Shown in pieces: positions 6,614 through 13,477 of a stretch of 13,477 nucleotides of DNA. The number at the start of each line of letters is the position of its first letter. The stretch's first letter is position 1. Position numbers and translations under genes: made by a program. This DNA comes from Ga0077527 sp964486865 (GTDB lineage Bacteria; Pseudomonadota; Gammaproteobacteria; Burkholderiales; SG8-41). Under the pieces are notes generated by a model. It was not told the DNA's origin. It searched no databases and worked only from the letters and a program-made list of their open reading frames with translations. The stretch covers positions 1 to 13,477 of the forward strand of contig CAZAOZ010000072.1 in assembly GCA_964486865.1 (NCBI GenBank), written 5' to 3'.

Positions 6614-7481
6614 TGTGGCAGTAGTCGGCGATCTCCCCCGGCCGGCATTTCCACACCCTGTCAATGTATTTACTTGAAAAACAATGAGTTAACGCCTTTC
6701 TTAGCGGGCGCAACCGGAATGGGTAGCCAAACACGTGGGGGTGGATTGAAATGTTGCATACCAGCGGATGTTTTTCGCTCTGCTCGACCATTTCCTCGAA
6801 CTGATCAACCAGCATGTCGCAAAACTCGCGCCCGGTATGCTGCCGGTGGATGATTTGCGGCGAATCATTGAGTTCGACAGGATACGGCACCGAGAGCAGC
6901 GGACCTGCGCGCGTACGCATCCATAGCGGCTGGTCGTCGCACGGCCAGTCGGTGAAATACTTATAGCCCGCTTCTTTCAGCAGGTCGGGCGTCCAGGAGT
7001 GCTCGTAAGCGCCCCCGCTCAACCAGCCTTTCGGCGGCTTCCCTTCGTGGCGCGCAAAAGTTTCGGTCACTTCCCGGATGACGCGCGCTTCGTCAGCCTC
7101 CCAGCGAAAATCGTTGAAGTTCTCGGAATTGGTGCGCCCATGGGCGATGATTTCATCACCACGGCCGCGGATGCGCGCGAAAATTTGCGGCGCTTCGTCG
7201 TACAGCAGGCTGTTGGTGTTATGCGCAAGTGGCATGGCTATTTCGTCAGCCAGGTCAAACAGGCGCCAGATGCCGATGCGGTTGCCGTAATCACGCCATG
7301 AATAATTGCGCTGCGTTTGCGGTTCGCCGTGCTTTGCGTTGTCATGACCACGGCCCTTGCCGAAAGCATGCACTGCAATATTGGTGGTAAGGCAGAAGGC
7401 CAGGCGCTTGCCCCCGGGCCAGGAATAATCCTTGCGCTCCGTAAGCGGCAAATAATCGTAACGGTCGTGATGTGGCAGCAT
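6582..7481 (-). CDS. Polysaccharide deacetylase (NodB/CE4)-superfamily protein, PuuE-like
   Basis: A 299-residue protein of the CDA1/PuuE branch of the NodB homology superfamily. It has no signal peptide, so it probably acts on a small cytoplasmic substrate rather than on a cell-wall glycan. Typical branch features are YGNRIGIWRLFDLADE (65-80), GDEIIAHGRTNSE with His114, a GWLSGG segment followed by EAGYKYFTDWPCDDQP, and NISIHPHVFGYP toward the C-terminus. Characterised relatives hydrolyse C-N bonds in allantoin- or imide-like rings. The N-terminal strand that carries the Asp/Glu motif in relatives reads CLTTNIAVHAFG (30-41) here, with no acidic residue. The ATG at 7481 lacks a good RBS. It lies 192 bp after the Bug gene on the same strand and may be the last gene of that unit or stand alone. 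Function is only inferred to be a hydrolase. Confidence 0.8.
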   Translation of the reverse strand: MLPHHDRYDYLPLTERKDYSWPGGKRLAFCLTTNIAVHAFGKGRGHDNAKHGEPQTQRNYSWRDYGNRIGIWRLFDLADEIAMPLAHNTNSLLYDEAPQIFARIRGRGDEIIAHGRTNSENFNDFRWEADEARVIREVTETFARHEGKPPKGWLSGGAYEHSWTPDLLKEAGYKYFTDWPCDDQPLWMRTRAGPLLSVPYPVELNDSPQIIHRQHTGREFCDMLVDQFEEMVEQSEKHPLVCNISIHPHVFGYPFRLRPLRKALTHCFSSKYIDRVWKCRPGEIADYCHTLKPGIIPGS

Positions 7482-7673
7482 GGTGGCTTTTCTATTCGTG
7501 GTTGCTGTTGCTATCCGCGCTGAAAGTCATCTTAAAAATTTCGAAATCCTGCTCATGGTCACTGCAGGAATCAAGACAAAAAACGACTCGCAACTGGCGC
7601 GGGTTCAGTTTCGGTTCTGTTAATCCCGTGCATTTGCCGCTTTTGGCGGACTGCCGGTCACGCCTTTCCGGAG

Positions 7674-8645
7674 CTAATCAACCTTGGCACCGGACTCCTT
7701 GACTACTTTTGCCCATTTCGCGATTTCTTCGTGGACGAAAATCCCGAAATTTTCGGGAGACAGAGGTGCAGGATCGGCGCCGAGCGATGCCAGCCGCTTG
7801 CCCAGGTCCGGTGTCGCCAGGACTGCCGCGATACCTTCGTTCAGTTTTTTTGTAAGATCTGCCGGCAGCCCGGCGGGAGCAAACATGCCATACCATGAAG
7901 ACACGTCGAATCCCTGCAGTCCCGCCTCGCTTACCGTCGGCTCATCAGGCAGCAAAGGCGAGCGGCTGGCTCCGGTCACCGCCAGAACCCGCAGTCTCCC
8001 GGTTTTGACAAAAGGCATTGCCGGCGGCAATCCTATCGAGGCGAGTTGAACATGTCCTGCCAGCAAATCGCTGACCATCTGCCCCGATCCGCCCTTATAG
8101 GGAATATGCACCATCTTTACCTTGGCCATGGACTTGAACAACTCCATCGCAAGGTGATTCGGCGAACCACTGCCGGCAGAGCCAAAGTTAAGTTCACCTG
8201 GACGCACCCTGGCAAGCGCAATCAGTTCTTTTACTGTTTTAACCGGCAGCGAAGGGTGAACGACAATTGCGCTGGGATAAGTCGCGAATCGGTTGATCGG
8301 TGTCAGATCCCGCGTCATGTCATACGTCAATTTCTGGTAGAGGCTGGCGCCGATGGCGTGGGGTGTGCCGGCAACGAGCAGCGTATATCCGTCCGGCGCC
8401 GACTTGGCAACGTAGTCTGCCCCGATGTGGCCGCCCGCACCAACGCGGTTATCGACCATCATATTCTGTCCCCAGCGCTCGGCGAGTTTCTGGCTGACCA
8501 GCCGGGCCAGTACATCGGTTGCGCCGCCGGGCGAAAACGGCGCCACAACCCTGACGGACTTTTTCGGAAAATCCTGCGCCCAACCAGCGCTTGCAATGAA
8601 CAATGCAACGAAAACAAACAGGCCGAATCTTGTTATAGCGCTCAT
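7674..8645 (-). CDS. Bug family tripartite tricarboxylate transporter substrate-binding protein
   Basis: A 323-residue periplasmic solute-binding protein of the Bug/TctC family, exported by a Sec signal peptide (residues 1-23, hydrophobic core GLFVFVALFIASAG, probable cleavage in GWA|Q). Characteristic blocks are APFSPGGATDVLAR (35-48), GAGGHIGADYVAKSAPDGYT, FGSAGSGSPNHLA, HIPYKGGSGQMVSDLLAGHV and EPTVSEAGL. These match the usual Bug order and length, and ligands of the family are mostly carboxylates. GAGGAGGAG lies a few bases before the ATG at 8645, a very strong RBS. No TctA or TctB membrane gene is present in the window, so it is an orphan receptor here, as is common in Burkholderiales. 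It follows the SDR gene by 145 bp on the same strand and probably binds the substrate or inducer of this gene cluster. Confidence 0.95.
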   Translation of the reverse strand: MSAITRFGLFVFVALFIASAGWAQDFPKKSVRVVAPFSPGGATDVLARLVSQKLAERWGQNMMVDNRVGAGGHIGADYVAKSAPDGYTLLVAGTPHAIGASLYQKLTYDMTRDLTPINRFATYPSAIVVHPSLPVKTVKELIALARVRPGELNFGSAGSGSPNHLAMELFKSMAKVKMVHIPYKGGSGQMVSDLLAGHVQLASIGLPPAMPFVKTGRLRVLAVTGASRSPLLPDEPTVSEAGLQGFDVSSWYGMFAPAGLPADLTKKLNEGIAAVLATPDLGKRLASLGADPAPLSPENFGIFVHEEIAKWAKVVKESGAKVD

Positions 8646-8790
8646 GGACTCCTCCTCAAGCAGTATCTAATTCGATAAGCGGTTGGCAGTTTCTGTTTTA
8701 TTCCTTGTTCAGTCCCGATCAGTTTCAATCAACCTCGCTAAAAGCAAAAGAACAGACACACAACAGCAATCACATCCCTACAGTCAGCGT

Positions 8791-9579
8791 TCAGATTGCG
8801 TGGCAAGCTCCGCCATCTACGTGCCATGCAGCGCCCGTCACGAAACTTGTCCGCTCTGAAGCCAGGAAGGTCACTACGTCCGCCACCTCCTCTGGTCGCC
8901 CCATCCTCCCCAGCGGGATTTTTGCCACCCGCTCGCGGCGAATTTCCGCTTCCGGCCTGCCGGATAGCATGGCGAGCTCACGCATAGTCTCGTCCTGCCG
9001 ATCAGTATTAATGATATGCGGCACGACCGCATTTACCAGAATATTATCCGGGGCCAGTTCCCACGCCAAAGATTTGGTCAGATTGAGAACTGCAGCATTG
9101 TTTACACCCACAGGTATGTTATTGCCCCTGCCTTCGCGACCGGCGATCCCCGAGAGATTGATGATGTGCCCGCTGCGCCGAGCCTGCATGTGCGGAATCA
9201 CATGACGCATGCAGCGAACGTAGCCACTGAGTTTCTCCTCGAAGAGCGCCGCCCAGCGCGCTTCTGTGAGCGACAGGAAATTCGCGGGGTTTACCGTAGC
9301 CGCACTGTTCACCAAAATGTCGATGCAACCAAAAGCCGAAATTGTGGCATCTACCATTGCTTTCACCTCGACATCACTCTCGAGATTGGCTGTCACCGCA
9401 AGGACTTCGCCCCGCGTTTCCTTTCTCAGAGCTGCGCGAGCGGATTCCAGTCGGACCGGGTCACGCGCAGTAATCATGACACGTGCGCCTTCCTGCAATA
9501 ACGCCGCTGCACATGCACGCCCAACGCCACGGCTTCCTCCCGTTACAATCGCCACCTTACCGGTTAACCCCAAATCCAT
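8791..9579 (-). CDS. SDR-fold protein lacking the canonical catalytic residues
   Basis: A 262-residue Rossmann-fold protein of the short-chain dehydrogenase/reductase superfamily, normal length for classical SDRs. The cofactor half is intact: TGGSRGVG (13-20), an NSAA version (91-94) of the NNAG motif, and the C-terminal PLGRMGRPEEVADVVTFLAS and GAAWHVDGG. The active site is not. Where FabG-like proteins have Tyr-x-x-x-Lys, this protein reads VGVNNAA (157-163), so Val157 and Asn161 replace Tyr and Lys. The Ser position falls on Gly144 (with Ser143 beside it) and the Asn position on Lys116 in EEKLSGY. I checked this stretch against the bases at 9083-9130 and it reads cleanly with no frameshift. 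GGGAG lies about 7 nt before the ATG at 9579. It sits 124 bp after the ThDP enzyme and before the Bug gene. It may use another mechanism (for example lyase- or isomerase-like) or be non-catalytic. Dinucleotide binding is likely, oxidoreductase activity doubtful. Confidence 0.85.
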   Translation of the reverse strand: MDLGLTGKVAIVTGGSRGVGRACAAALLQEGARVMITARDPVRLESARAALRKETRGEVLAVTANLESDVEVKAMVDATISAFGCIDILVNSAATVNPANFLSLTEARWAALFEEKLSGYVRCMRHVIPHMQARRSGHIINLSGIAGREGRGNNIPVGVNNAAVLNLTKSLAWELAPDNILVNAVVPHIINTDRQDETMRELAMLSGRPEAEIRRERVAKIPLGRMGRPEEVADVVTFLASERTSFVTGAAWHVDGGACHAI

Positions 9580-9703
9580 ACTTTCTCCCGCCTTCTATGT
9601 GAATTCATGAATACCGCGATACCGGCTTATCTACGCAGACATTTTCTTTAATTCGCACCGGCCGCTATTTGCGGTTCCCGGCTATTATGGCCGGCCGCGT
9701 AAT

Positions 9704-11551
9704 TCAATCCGGTATGTAACGCTTGCCAATTACGGGCTTGCTGGTTCCGAGCCCGGGCAATTCCCAAACGCCAGCCCCGCCCGGATTGAGATCGCCGCCG
9801 ATATTGGCGTCGACGACATAGGGCCTGCCGCTGGCAATTCCTGTTCGTATCGCCGCGGCAAGGTCAGCGGCCTTGTCCACACTGACCCCTTCGATGCCGG
9901 CCGCCCGTGCGAGCATGGCGAAGTCGGGGTTGTACGGCGCTTGTGTCGCCGGGTCCCGGAAATCGGTCGCCAGCTCGCGGCCATTGAGGTAACCGCGCTG
10001 CAGGCCGCGGATCGAGGCATAGGCGTAGTTGTTCCACACCACGTACACCACGGGAATGTTGTATTCATAGGCCGTCGCCAGCACATTGGCATGCATCCAG
10101 AACGCGCCGTCGCCGACCACCGCCACGCAGGGCCGGTGCGGCGCCGCCAGCTTCGCTCCCAACGCGCCGCCCACGCCGAAACCCATCGGACCGAAACCCA
10201 TCGATCCGATCAGCGAATCGGGCCGTTTGGGCTTGCAGAACTGGTTGAGCCAGTTGTGGTGCACGCCGATATCGCTGACCATGATCGCGTCTTCCGGCAG
10301 CACGCGGTCAATTTCGTGCGCGGCCCGCTGCGGGTTGATCGGCGTGGTGTCGAGCTTGAACCCCGGCGCGATGAAGTCGTCCCACTCCTTGCGATAGCCG
10401 GCGATCGCATCGAGCCAAGGCGCGCGCTCCGCCGGCACCTCACCCTTGGCCATACGCCGGTCCAGTTCGGCCAGCAGCTGCCGCAGGAAAGTACGCACAT
10501 CGGCCATCAGGCCGAGCGCCACCGGGTAATTGCGGCCGATTTCGTCCGGATCGATATCGACGTGGATCAGCCGCGTCGGCGGAATCGTGAAGGAATAGCC
10601 CGGGATCCACGAGCTCGAAGTACGGTCGTCAAAACGCACGCCAAGCGCGAGCAGGACATCCGCCTGGCGCGACGCGTGATTGGCCTGATAAGTACCGTTG
10701 CGCGCCACGAGACCAAGCGCCAGCGGATGATTTGAATCAATTGCGCCCAGTCCGCTGGCGGAACAGGCCACGGGGATGCGCAGGCGCTCGGCCAGCGCCA
10801 GCAGTTCTTTGGTCGCGCCGCCATAGCGCACGCCCTGGCCGACCAGGATCACGGGGCGCTGTGCCGAGAGCAGCATGTCAGCGGCCTTGGCGACGCCCTC
10901 GGGATCTGCGCCGCAGCGGCACGAGATATTCGAATTCCATTCTTCCGGACGCGGCGTATCCTCCGGGATGGGTTCGTTGAACATGTCGAACGGCACGTCG
11001 AGCACGACGGGTCCGGGGCGTCCGGTCACCATGGTTTTCCAGGCCTGGCGTACCGCGATCGGCAACTGTGCCGCCGTCGTCGGCTGGAACACACGTTTGC
11101 AATAGGCCCGCACCGTCGACGGAAAATCGGCCTGGTGGTGACGGTAGGTTTCCTGGAATGCGCCGCGGTTGAACTGGCTGGTCGGCACGTTGCCGGTGAT
11201 CGCATAAAACGGCACCGAGTCGAAAAACGCGTTCGCCAGCGATATCGGCAGGTTGGCCGAACCCGGGCCGCAGGAAGTCAGCGTTGCCGTTGGCTGCCCC
11301 GACACCCGGTAGTAAACATCGGCCATGAAACCGGCGATGCTTTCATGGCGGACCGAAATGGTCTTGATCTCGTCCGACCGCGCATGCAACGCATCGAGGC
11401 AGCCGATGTTGCCGTGGCCGCACAGGCCAAACACATAAGGCACCTTTTCGCGGATAAGGTAATCGACGATGACCCCGGCGCCATCTTTGATGACAGCAGG
11501 GCCACCGGACTTCCGGGCATCGTCGGGCCCCGGCTTGCTCGGAATATCCAT
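9704..11551 (-). CDS. Thiamine diphosphate-dependent enzyme, acetolactate synthase-like
   Basis: A 615-residue cytoplasmic ThDP enzyme with the three-domain layout of the acetolactate synthase/benzoylformate decarboxylase superfamily. The N-terminal Pyr domain has VFGLCGHGN (40-48) and the cofactor-activating Glu70 in VRHESIAGF, then SCGPGSANL and the NRGAFQE loop. The central domain has PVILVGQGVRYGG and HVDIDPDEIGRNYPV. The C-terminal PP domain has GFGPMGFGVGGALGA and the ThDP/Mg2+ motif GDG (480-482) ending in NN (507-508). GGAGGAGAG precedes the ATG at 11551. No small regulatory subunit follows, and the setting beside an IclR regulator, an SDR-fold protein and a Bug receptor argues for catabolism rather than branched-chain amino acid synthesis. 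Relatives decarboxylate or ligate 2-keto acids, or act like sulfoacetaldehyde acetyltransferase or the inositol-pathway hydrolase. It is probably the first gene of an operon divergent from iclR. Superfamily is certain, the reaction unknown. Confidence 0.9.
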   Translation of the reverse strand: MDIPSKPGPDDARKSGGPAVIKDGAGVIVDYLIREKVPYVFGLCGHGNIGCLDALHARSDEIKTISVRHESIAGFMADVYYRVSGQPTATLTSCGPGSANLPISLANAFFDSVPFYAITGNVPTSQFNRGAFQETYRHHQADFPSTVRAYCKRVFQPTTAAQLPIAVRQAWKTMVTGRPGPVVLDVPFDMFNEPIPEDTPRPEEWNSNISCRCGADPEGVAKAADMLLSAQRPVILVGQGVRYGGATKELLALAERLRIPVACSASGLGAIDSNHPLALGLVARNGTYQANHASRQADVLLALGVRFDDRTSSSWIPGYSFTIPPTRLIHVDIDPDEIGRNYPVALGLMADVRTFLRQLLAELDRRMAKGEVPAERAPWLDAIAGYRKEWDDFIAPGFKLDTTPINPQRAAHEIDRVLPEDAIMVSDIGVHHNWLNQFCKPKRPDSLIGSMGFGPMGFGVGGALGAKLAAPHRPCVAVVGDGAFWMHANVLATAYEYNIPVVYVVWNNYAYASIRGLQRGYLNGRELATDFRDPATQAPYNPDFAMLARAAGIEGVSVDKAADLAAAIRTGIASGRPYVVDANIGGDLNPGGAGVWELPGLGTSKPVIGKRYIPD

Positions 11552-11850
11552 CGACTACTCTCCTCCTGCTGAAATTGCAGGTTGTTCACTGCATTAGACC
11601 GGATCGCGGCCCGGCAGACGAGCCTCGTTACATTGCAGTCAATTTTACACACCCCTCCGACATTGGTTCACACGCATTTCTCCATGTGGCACGCCATCCG
11701 GTTAAATACGCAGCAGGAGCGCGCCTGAATTCAAAAAATAGCACGGCAACTCCGCGCGGAATCAATTAACCACTTGTTTTATTTTGTATTTTTTAACAAC
11801 TCTCACTCTGCGCCAGTACGCCAGTCAGGGGTCACCAAACCGGGAGGTCA

Positions 11851-11901
11851 TGGCATTTCATAGAACATTCTGAAAAGTTTGTTTGATATGGTGAAATGCC
11901 A
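11851..11901. promoter_or_regulatory. 10-bp inverted repeat, probable operator upstream of iclR
   Basis: TGGCATTTCA (11851-11860) and TGAAATGCCA (11892-11901) are exact reverse complements whose starts are 41 bp apart, close to four helical turns. The right arm lies between the -35 and -10 of the candidate iclR promoter and the left arm upstream of it. IclR-family proteins bind as dimers or tetramers to palindromes near their own divergent promoters, so this is a good candidate for the regulator's own site. A smaller near-palindrome, AGAACATTCT, lies between the arms. Confidence 0.55.
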
Positions 11902-11907
11902 GATACT
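11879..11907 (+). promoter_or_regulatory. Candidate iclR promoter
   Basis: TTGTTT (11879-11884) and GATACT (11902-11907) are 17 bp apart, with three and four of six matches to the sigma70 consensus. Transcription would start near 11914, a short leader before the ATG at 11937. The right arm of the inverted repeat fills the spacer end, as expected for autorepression. Confidence 0.4.
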
Positions 11908-11936
11908 TTGCTCAACAACGCCAATAGACCTCACCC

Positions 11937-12815
11937 ATGACTGAAACCCGGATTTCCCGAACGCCAAAACGCACGGTCGCCGCCTCAAAACCCGGTGGAG
12001 AACGACGGAGCGGTGGAATCCAGTCGATTCGCCGTGCCTGCGAATTGCTGGAAACCGTTGCCCGCAGTCCGGGTGGAATCGGGTTGGCCGACCTGAGCCG
12101 CACGCTCGGCTTGCACACCAGCACCACCTTTCATATCGCGAAGACACTGCTGACGCTGGGCTACCTGCGACAAATCGAGCAATCCCGGTTCTACAGAATC
12201 GGCAGGCCGCTGTTTGCGCTGGCAAGCGCCGCCCTTGATGAAGTGGAATTGATCAGTGCCGCCCGCCCGGTGCTCGCAGAACTGGCAAATGCAACCGGTG
12301 AAACTTCGTACTTCGGCGTCATGTCCGGTGAAAAACTGGTTGTGCTGGCAAAACACGACGGCTCCGGTGCGATCCGGATCAATGACCGCATCGGCAACGT
12401 CCGCCCCCTGCACTGCACGGCGCTGGGCAAAGTCATGCTCTCGGCATTCGAGCCCCAGCAATTCGAAGCTTTCCTTAAAGACGCAGAGTTGCCGATATTT
12501 ACCAGCAAAACCATCAAGACGGCTCAGCAACTACGACAGGAAATTGCAGAAGTCCGGCGCTGCGGCGTAGCTTTCGATGATGGTGAGGTCAGCGAAGAAC
12601 TCCGCTGCGCGGCCGTCCCGGTATTCAATTTCACCAACCAGGTCGTCGGCAGCCTGGGGATCTCCGGGCCCGGTTGGCGCCTGTCCATTCAGGCACTGCA
12701 CAAAAACACCGTCACCCTGCAACAGGCCGCCGAACGACTGTCATCGGAACTGGGTTCCCGGCAAACGCAACGCACGACCAAATTTGAAACTGTGCCAGGA
12801 AAAACCCGATTCTGA
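11937..12815 (+). CDS. IclR family transcriptional regulator
   Basis: A 292-residue DNA-binding regulator. After a basic, poorly conserved tail (about residues 1-26), the winged helix-turn-helix runs from GIQSIRRACELLE (27-39) through GLADLSRTLGLHTSTTFHIAKTL and GYLRQ to YRIG. The C-terminal ligand-binding domain contains GETSYFGVMSGEKLVVLA, RPLHCTALGKVMLSAF, a RRCGVAFDDGEVSEELRCAAVPVF block and VVGSLGISGP, all typical of IclR. Length is slightly above the usual 250-280 because of the N-terminal tail. The ATG at 11937 has no clear Shine-Dalgarno. It is divergent from the ThDP-enzyme operon and is its most likely regulator. IclR proteins commonly control carboxylate and aromatic catabolism and respond to a pathway metabolite. 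Activation or repression cannot be told from sequence. Confidence 0.95.
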   Translation: MTETRISRTPKRTVAASKPGGERRSGGIQSIRRACELLETVARSPGGIGLADLSRTLGLHTSTTFHIAKTLLTLGYLRQIEQSRFYRIGRPLFALASAALDEVELISAARPVLAELANATGETSYFGVMSGEKLVVLAKHDGSGAIRINDRIGNVRPLHCTALGKVMLSAFEPQQFEAFLKDAELPIFTSKTIKTAQQLRQEIAEVRRCGVAFDDGEVSEELRCAAVPVFNFTNQVVGSLGISGPGWRLSIQALHKNTVTLQQAAERLSSELGSRQTQRTTKFETVPGKTRF

Positions 12816-12909
12816 GCGCCCACACCGATCACATTACATCTGCCTGAGCAACCAAGTTCTGCCGTGCGATAGACTTTGAACTTCCCCCAACGCAAAGGAT
12901 AACCACATC

Positions 12910-13477
12910 ATGGACGGCGTCACCAGCAAACCCGGCACCCTCGCCCACAACGTCAAACGCCTGTCACATCTCGACCTGCCGGGCGCCGGGCAGGTCTATG
13001 TCGAAGGCACCCACGCCTACGTCGGCCACATCCCCAACAAGCAGCAGCTCGGCACCAGCATCCTCGACGTCGCCGACCCGAAGAACCCGAAAATCCTGTC
13101 GCAGATTTTCATCGAGGATCCGGATTCGCACAGCCACAAGGCGCGCGTGATCGGCGACCTGATGATCATCAACAGCGAGCGCAACATGACCGCGATCGGC
13201 CGCAAGGCCGACGAACTGCCCAAGCTGCGCACGCGGCTGAAGGCCGAACTGGGCCGCGATCCCAGCCACGCCGAACTCGCGGCGAAACTGGGGGTCGCCA
13301 TCGCCGACATCCCTGCTGTCGAAGAAGCCGAACGCAACCCTTATGAACGCGGCGGCTTCAGCCTGTATGACGTTTCCAACAGGGCCAAGCCGAAATTGAT
13401 CCACTTCCAGAAAACCCATGCTCGCGGCGTGCACCGCTTCGACATGGACAAGGACTATGCCTACATCTCCACCGAGA
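12910..13477 (+). CDS. LVIVD-repeat (beta-propeller) protein, N-terminal part (runs off the right edge)
   Basis: The 189 visible codons begin at the ATG at 12910, about 10 nt after AAAGGA, and continue past the right edge. The protein shows propeller-blade segments typical of LVIVD-repeat proteins: AYVGHIPNKQQLGTSILDVADPKNPKIL near 36-63, FSLYDVSNRAKPKLI near 150-164, and HRFDMDKDYAYIST at the end. No signal peptide is seen in this N-terminus. Between two blades lies an alpha-helical insertion (about 100-140) with ELGRDPSHAELAAKLGV, which resembles sigma70 region 3. I recognise similar proteins from Burkholderiales but no function is established. It lies 94 bp after iclR on the same strand with its own RBS and no convincing promoter in the gap. 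Membership in the IclR regulon is possible but unproven. Confidence 0.85.
   Translation, partial: MDGVTSKPGTLAHNVKRLSHLDLPGAGQVYVEGTHAYVGHIPNKQQLGTSILDVADPKNPKILSQIFIEDPDSHSHKARVIGDLMIINSERNMTAIGRKADELPKLRTRLKAELGRDPSHAELAAKLGVAIADIPAVEEAERNPYERGGFSLYDVSNRAKPKLIHFQKTHARGVHRFDMDKDYAYISTE

Larger units (their letters stand above)
11552..11936. other. 385-bp regulatory gap between the ThDP enzyme and the IclR gene
   Basis: No convincing gene is present. The left end holds the strong minus-strand RBS (11560-11573). A weak minus-strand promoter candidate has GTGAAC (11671-11666) and TAAAAT (11647-11642) 18 bp apart, about 90 bp before the ThDP gene. The stretch 11761-11800 is markedly AT-rich for this window. 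The right part holds the inverted repeat and promoter candidate described for iclR. A GCATTTC half-site, also found in that inverted repeat, occurs at 11674-11680 beside the weak minus-strand -35, which could let the regulator act on both sides. Confidence 0.45.

Noticed and set aside
7637..7650. CCGC/GCGG mini-hairpin after the Bug gene as a terminator
   Set aside because: Only a 4-bp stem with no following T-run, so termination between the Bug and deacetylase-like genes is not supported.
9603..9612. Perfect 10-bp palindrome ATTCATGAAT between the ThDP and SDR genes
   Set aside because: Short and isolated, with no partner site or promoter, so chance is a sufficient explanation.
9941..10735. 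A 264-codon plus-strand frame opposite the ThDP enzyme
   Set aside because: Shadow of the real gene; no domain, biased composition, no convincing RBS.
11575..11769. A 64-codon plus-strand frame in the gap before iclR
   Set aside because: No RBS or motif, and the region is better explained as regulatory DNA.

Overview
The window looks like chromosome from a betaproteobacterium, most likely Burkholderiales. It is GC-rich and densely coded. It carries a periplasmic Bug-type (tripartite tricarboxylate transporter) binding protein and an LVIVD-repeat protein of a kind I associate with Burkholderiales. No rRNA, tRNA, CRISPR array, transposase or phage gene is visible. Ten complete and two edge-truncated genes are supported.

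Left block (1-5676, minus strand): transcription runs right to left through an IlvD/Edd-family sugar-acid dehydratase, a HpaI-type class II aldolase, a divergent SLC13/DASS permease and an Old Yellow Enzyme of the YqjM/XenA class. The 5' end of ygiQ (radical SAM) follows and leaves the window. The first three genes look like an uptake, dehydration and retro-aldol route for a sugar acid. A fair sigma70-type promoter precedes the dehydratase. Two CT/GA-rich palindromic intergenic repeats lie at or a few bases beyond the stop codons of the permease and the dehydratase.

Middle: a divergent promoter region (5677-5870) separates the dehydratase from a plus-strand fumarylacetoacetate-hydrolase-family gene. 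This gene could act on a 2,4-diketo acid in the same pathway or belong to aromatic catabolism. It converges on a PuuE-like polysaccharide-deacetylase-family gene, and a hairpin lies across the junction.

Right block (6582-11551, minus strand): transcription runs from a ThDP-dependent acetolactate-synthase-like enzyme through an SDR-fold protein and a Bug solute-binding protein, and possibly on to the deacetylase-like gene. The SDR-fold protein has lost the canonical catalytic residues. A divergent iclR-family regulator (11937-12815) faces this block across 385 bp and has a 10-bp inverted repeat spaced 41 bp over its own promoter region. The layout suggests an IclR-controlled catabolic unit whose substrate cannot be named from sequence. 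The window ends inside an LVIVD beta-propeller gene with a sigma70-region-3-like insertion.

The most unusual observations are the SDR lacking its N-S-Y-K tetrad, its pairing with a ThDP enzyme and a deacetylase-like protein with an altered N-terminal motif, and the paired palindromic repeats next to stop codons. All functional assignments come from motifs and family knowledge; no database search was run.
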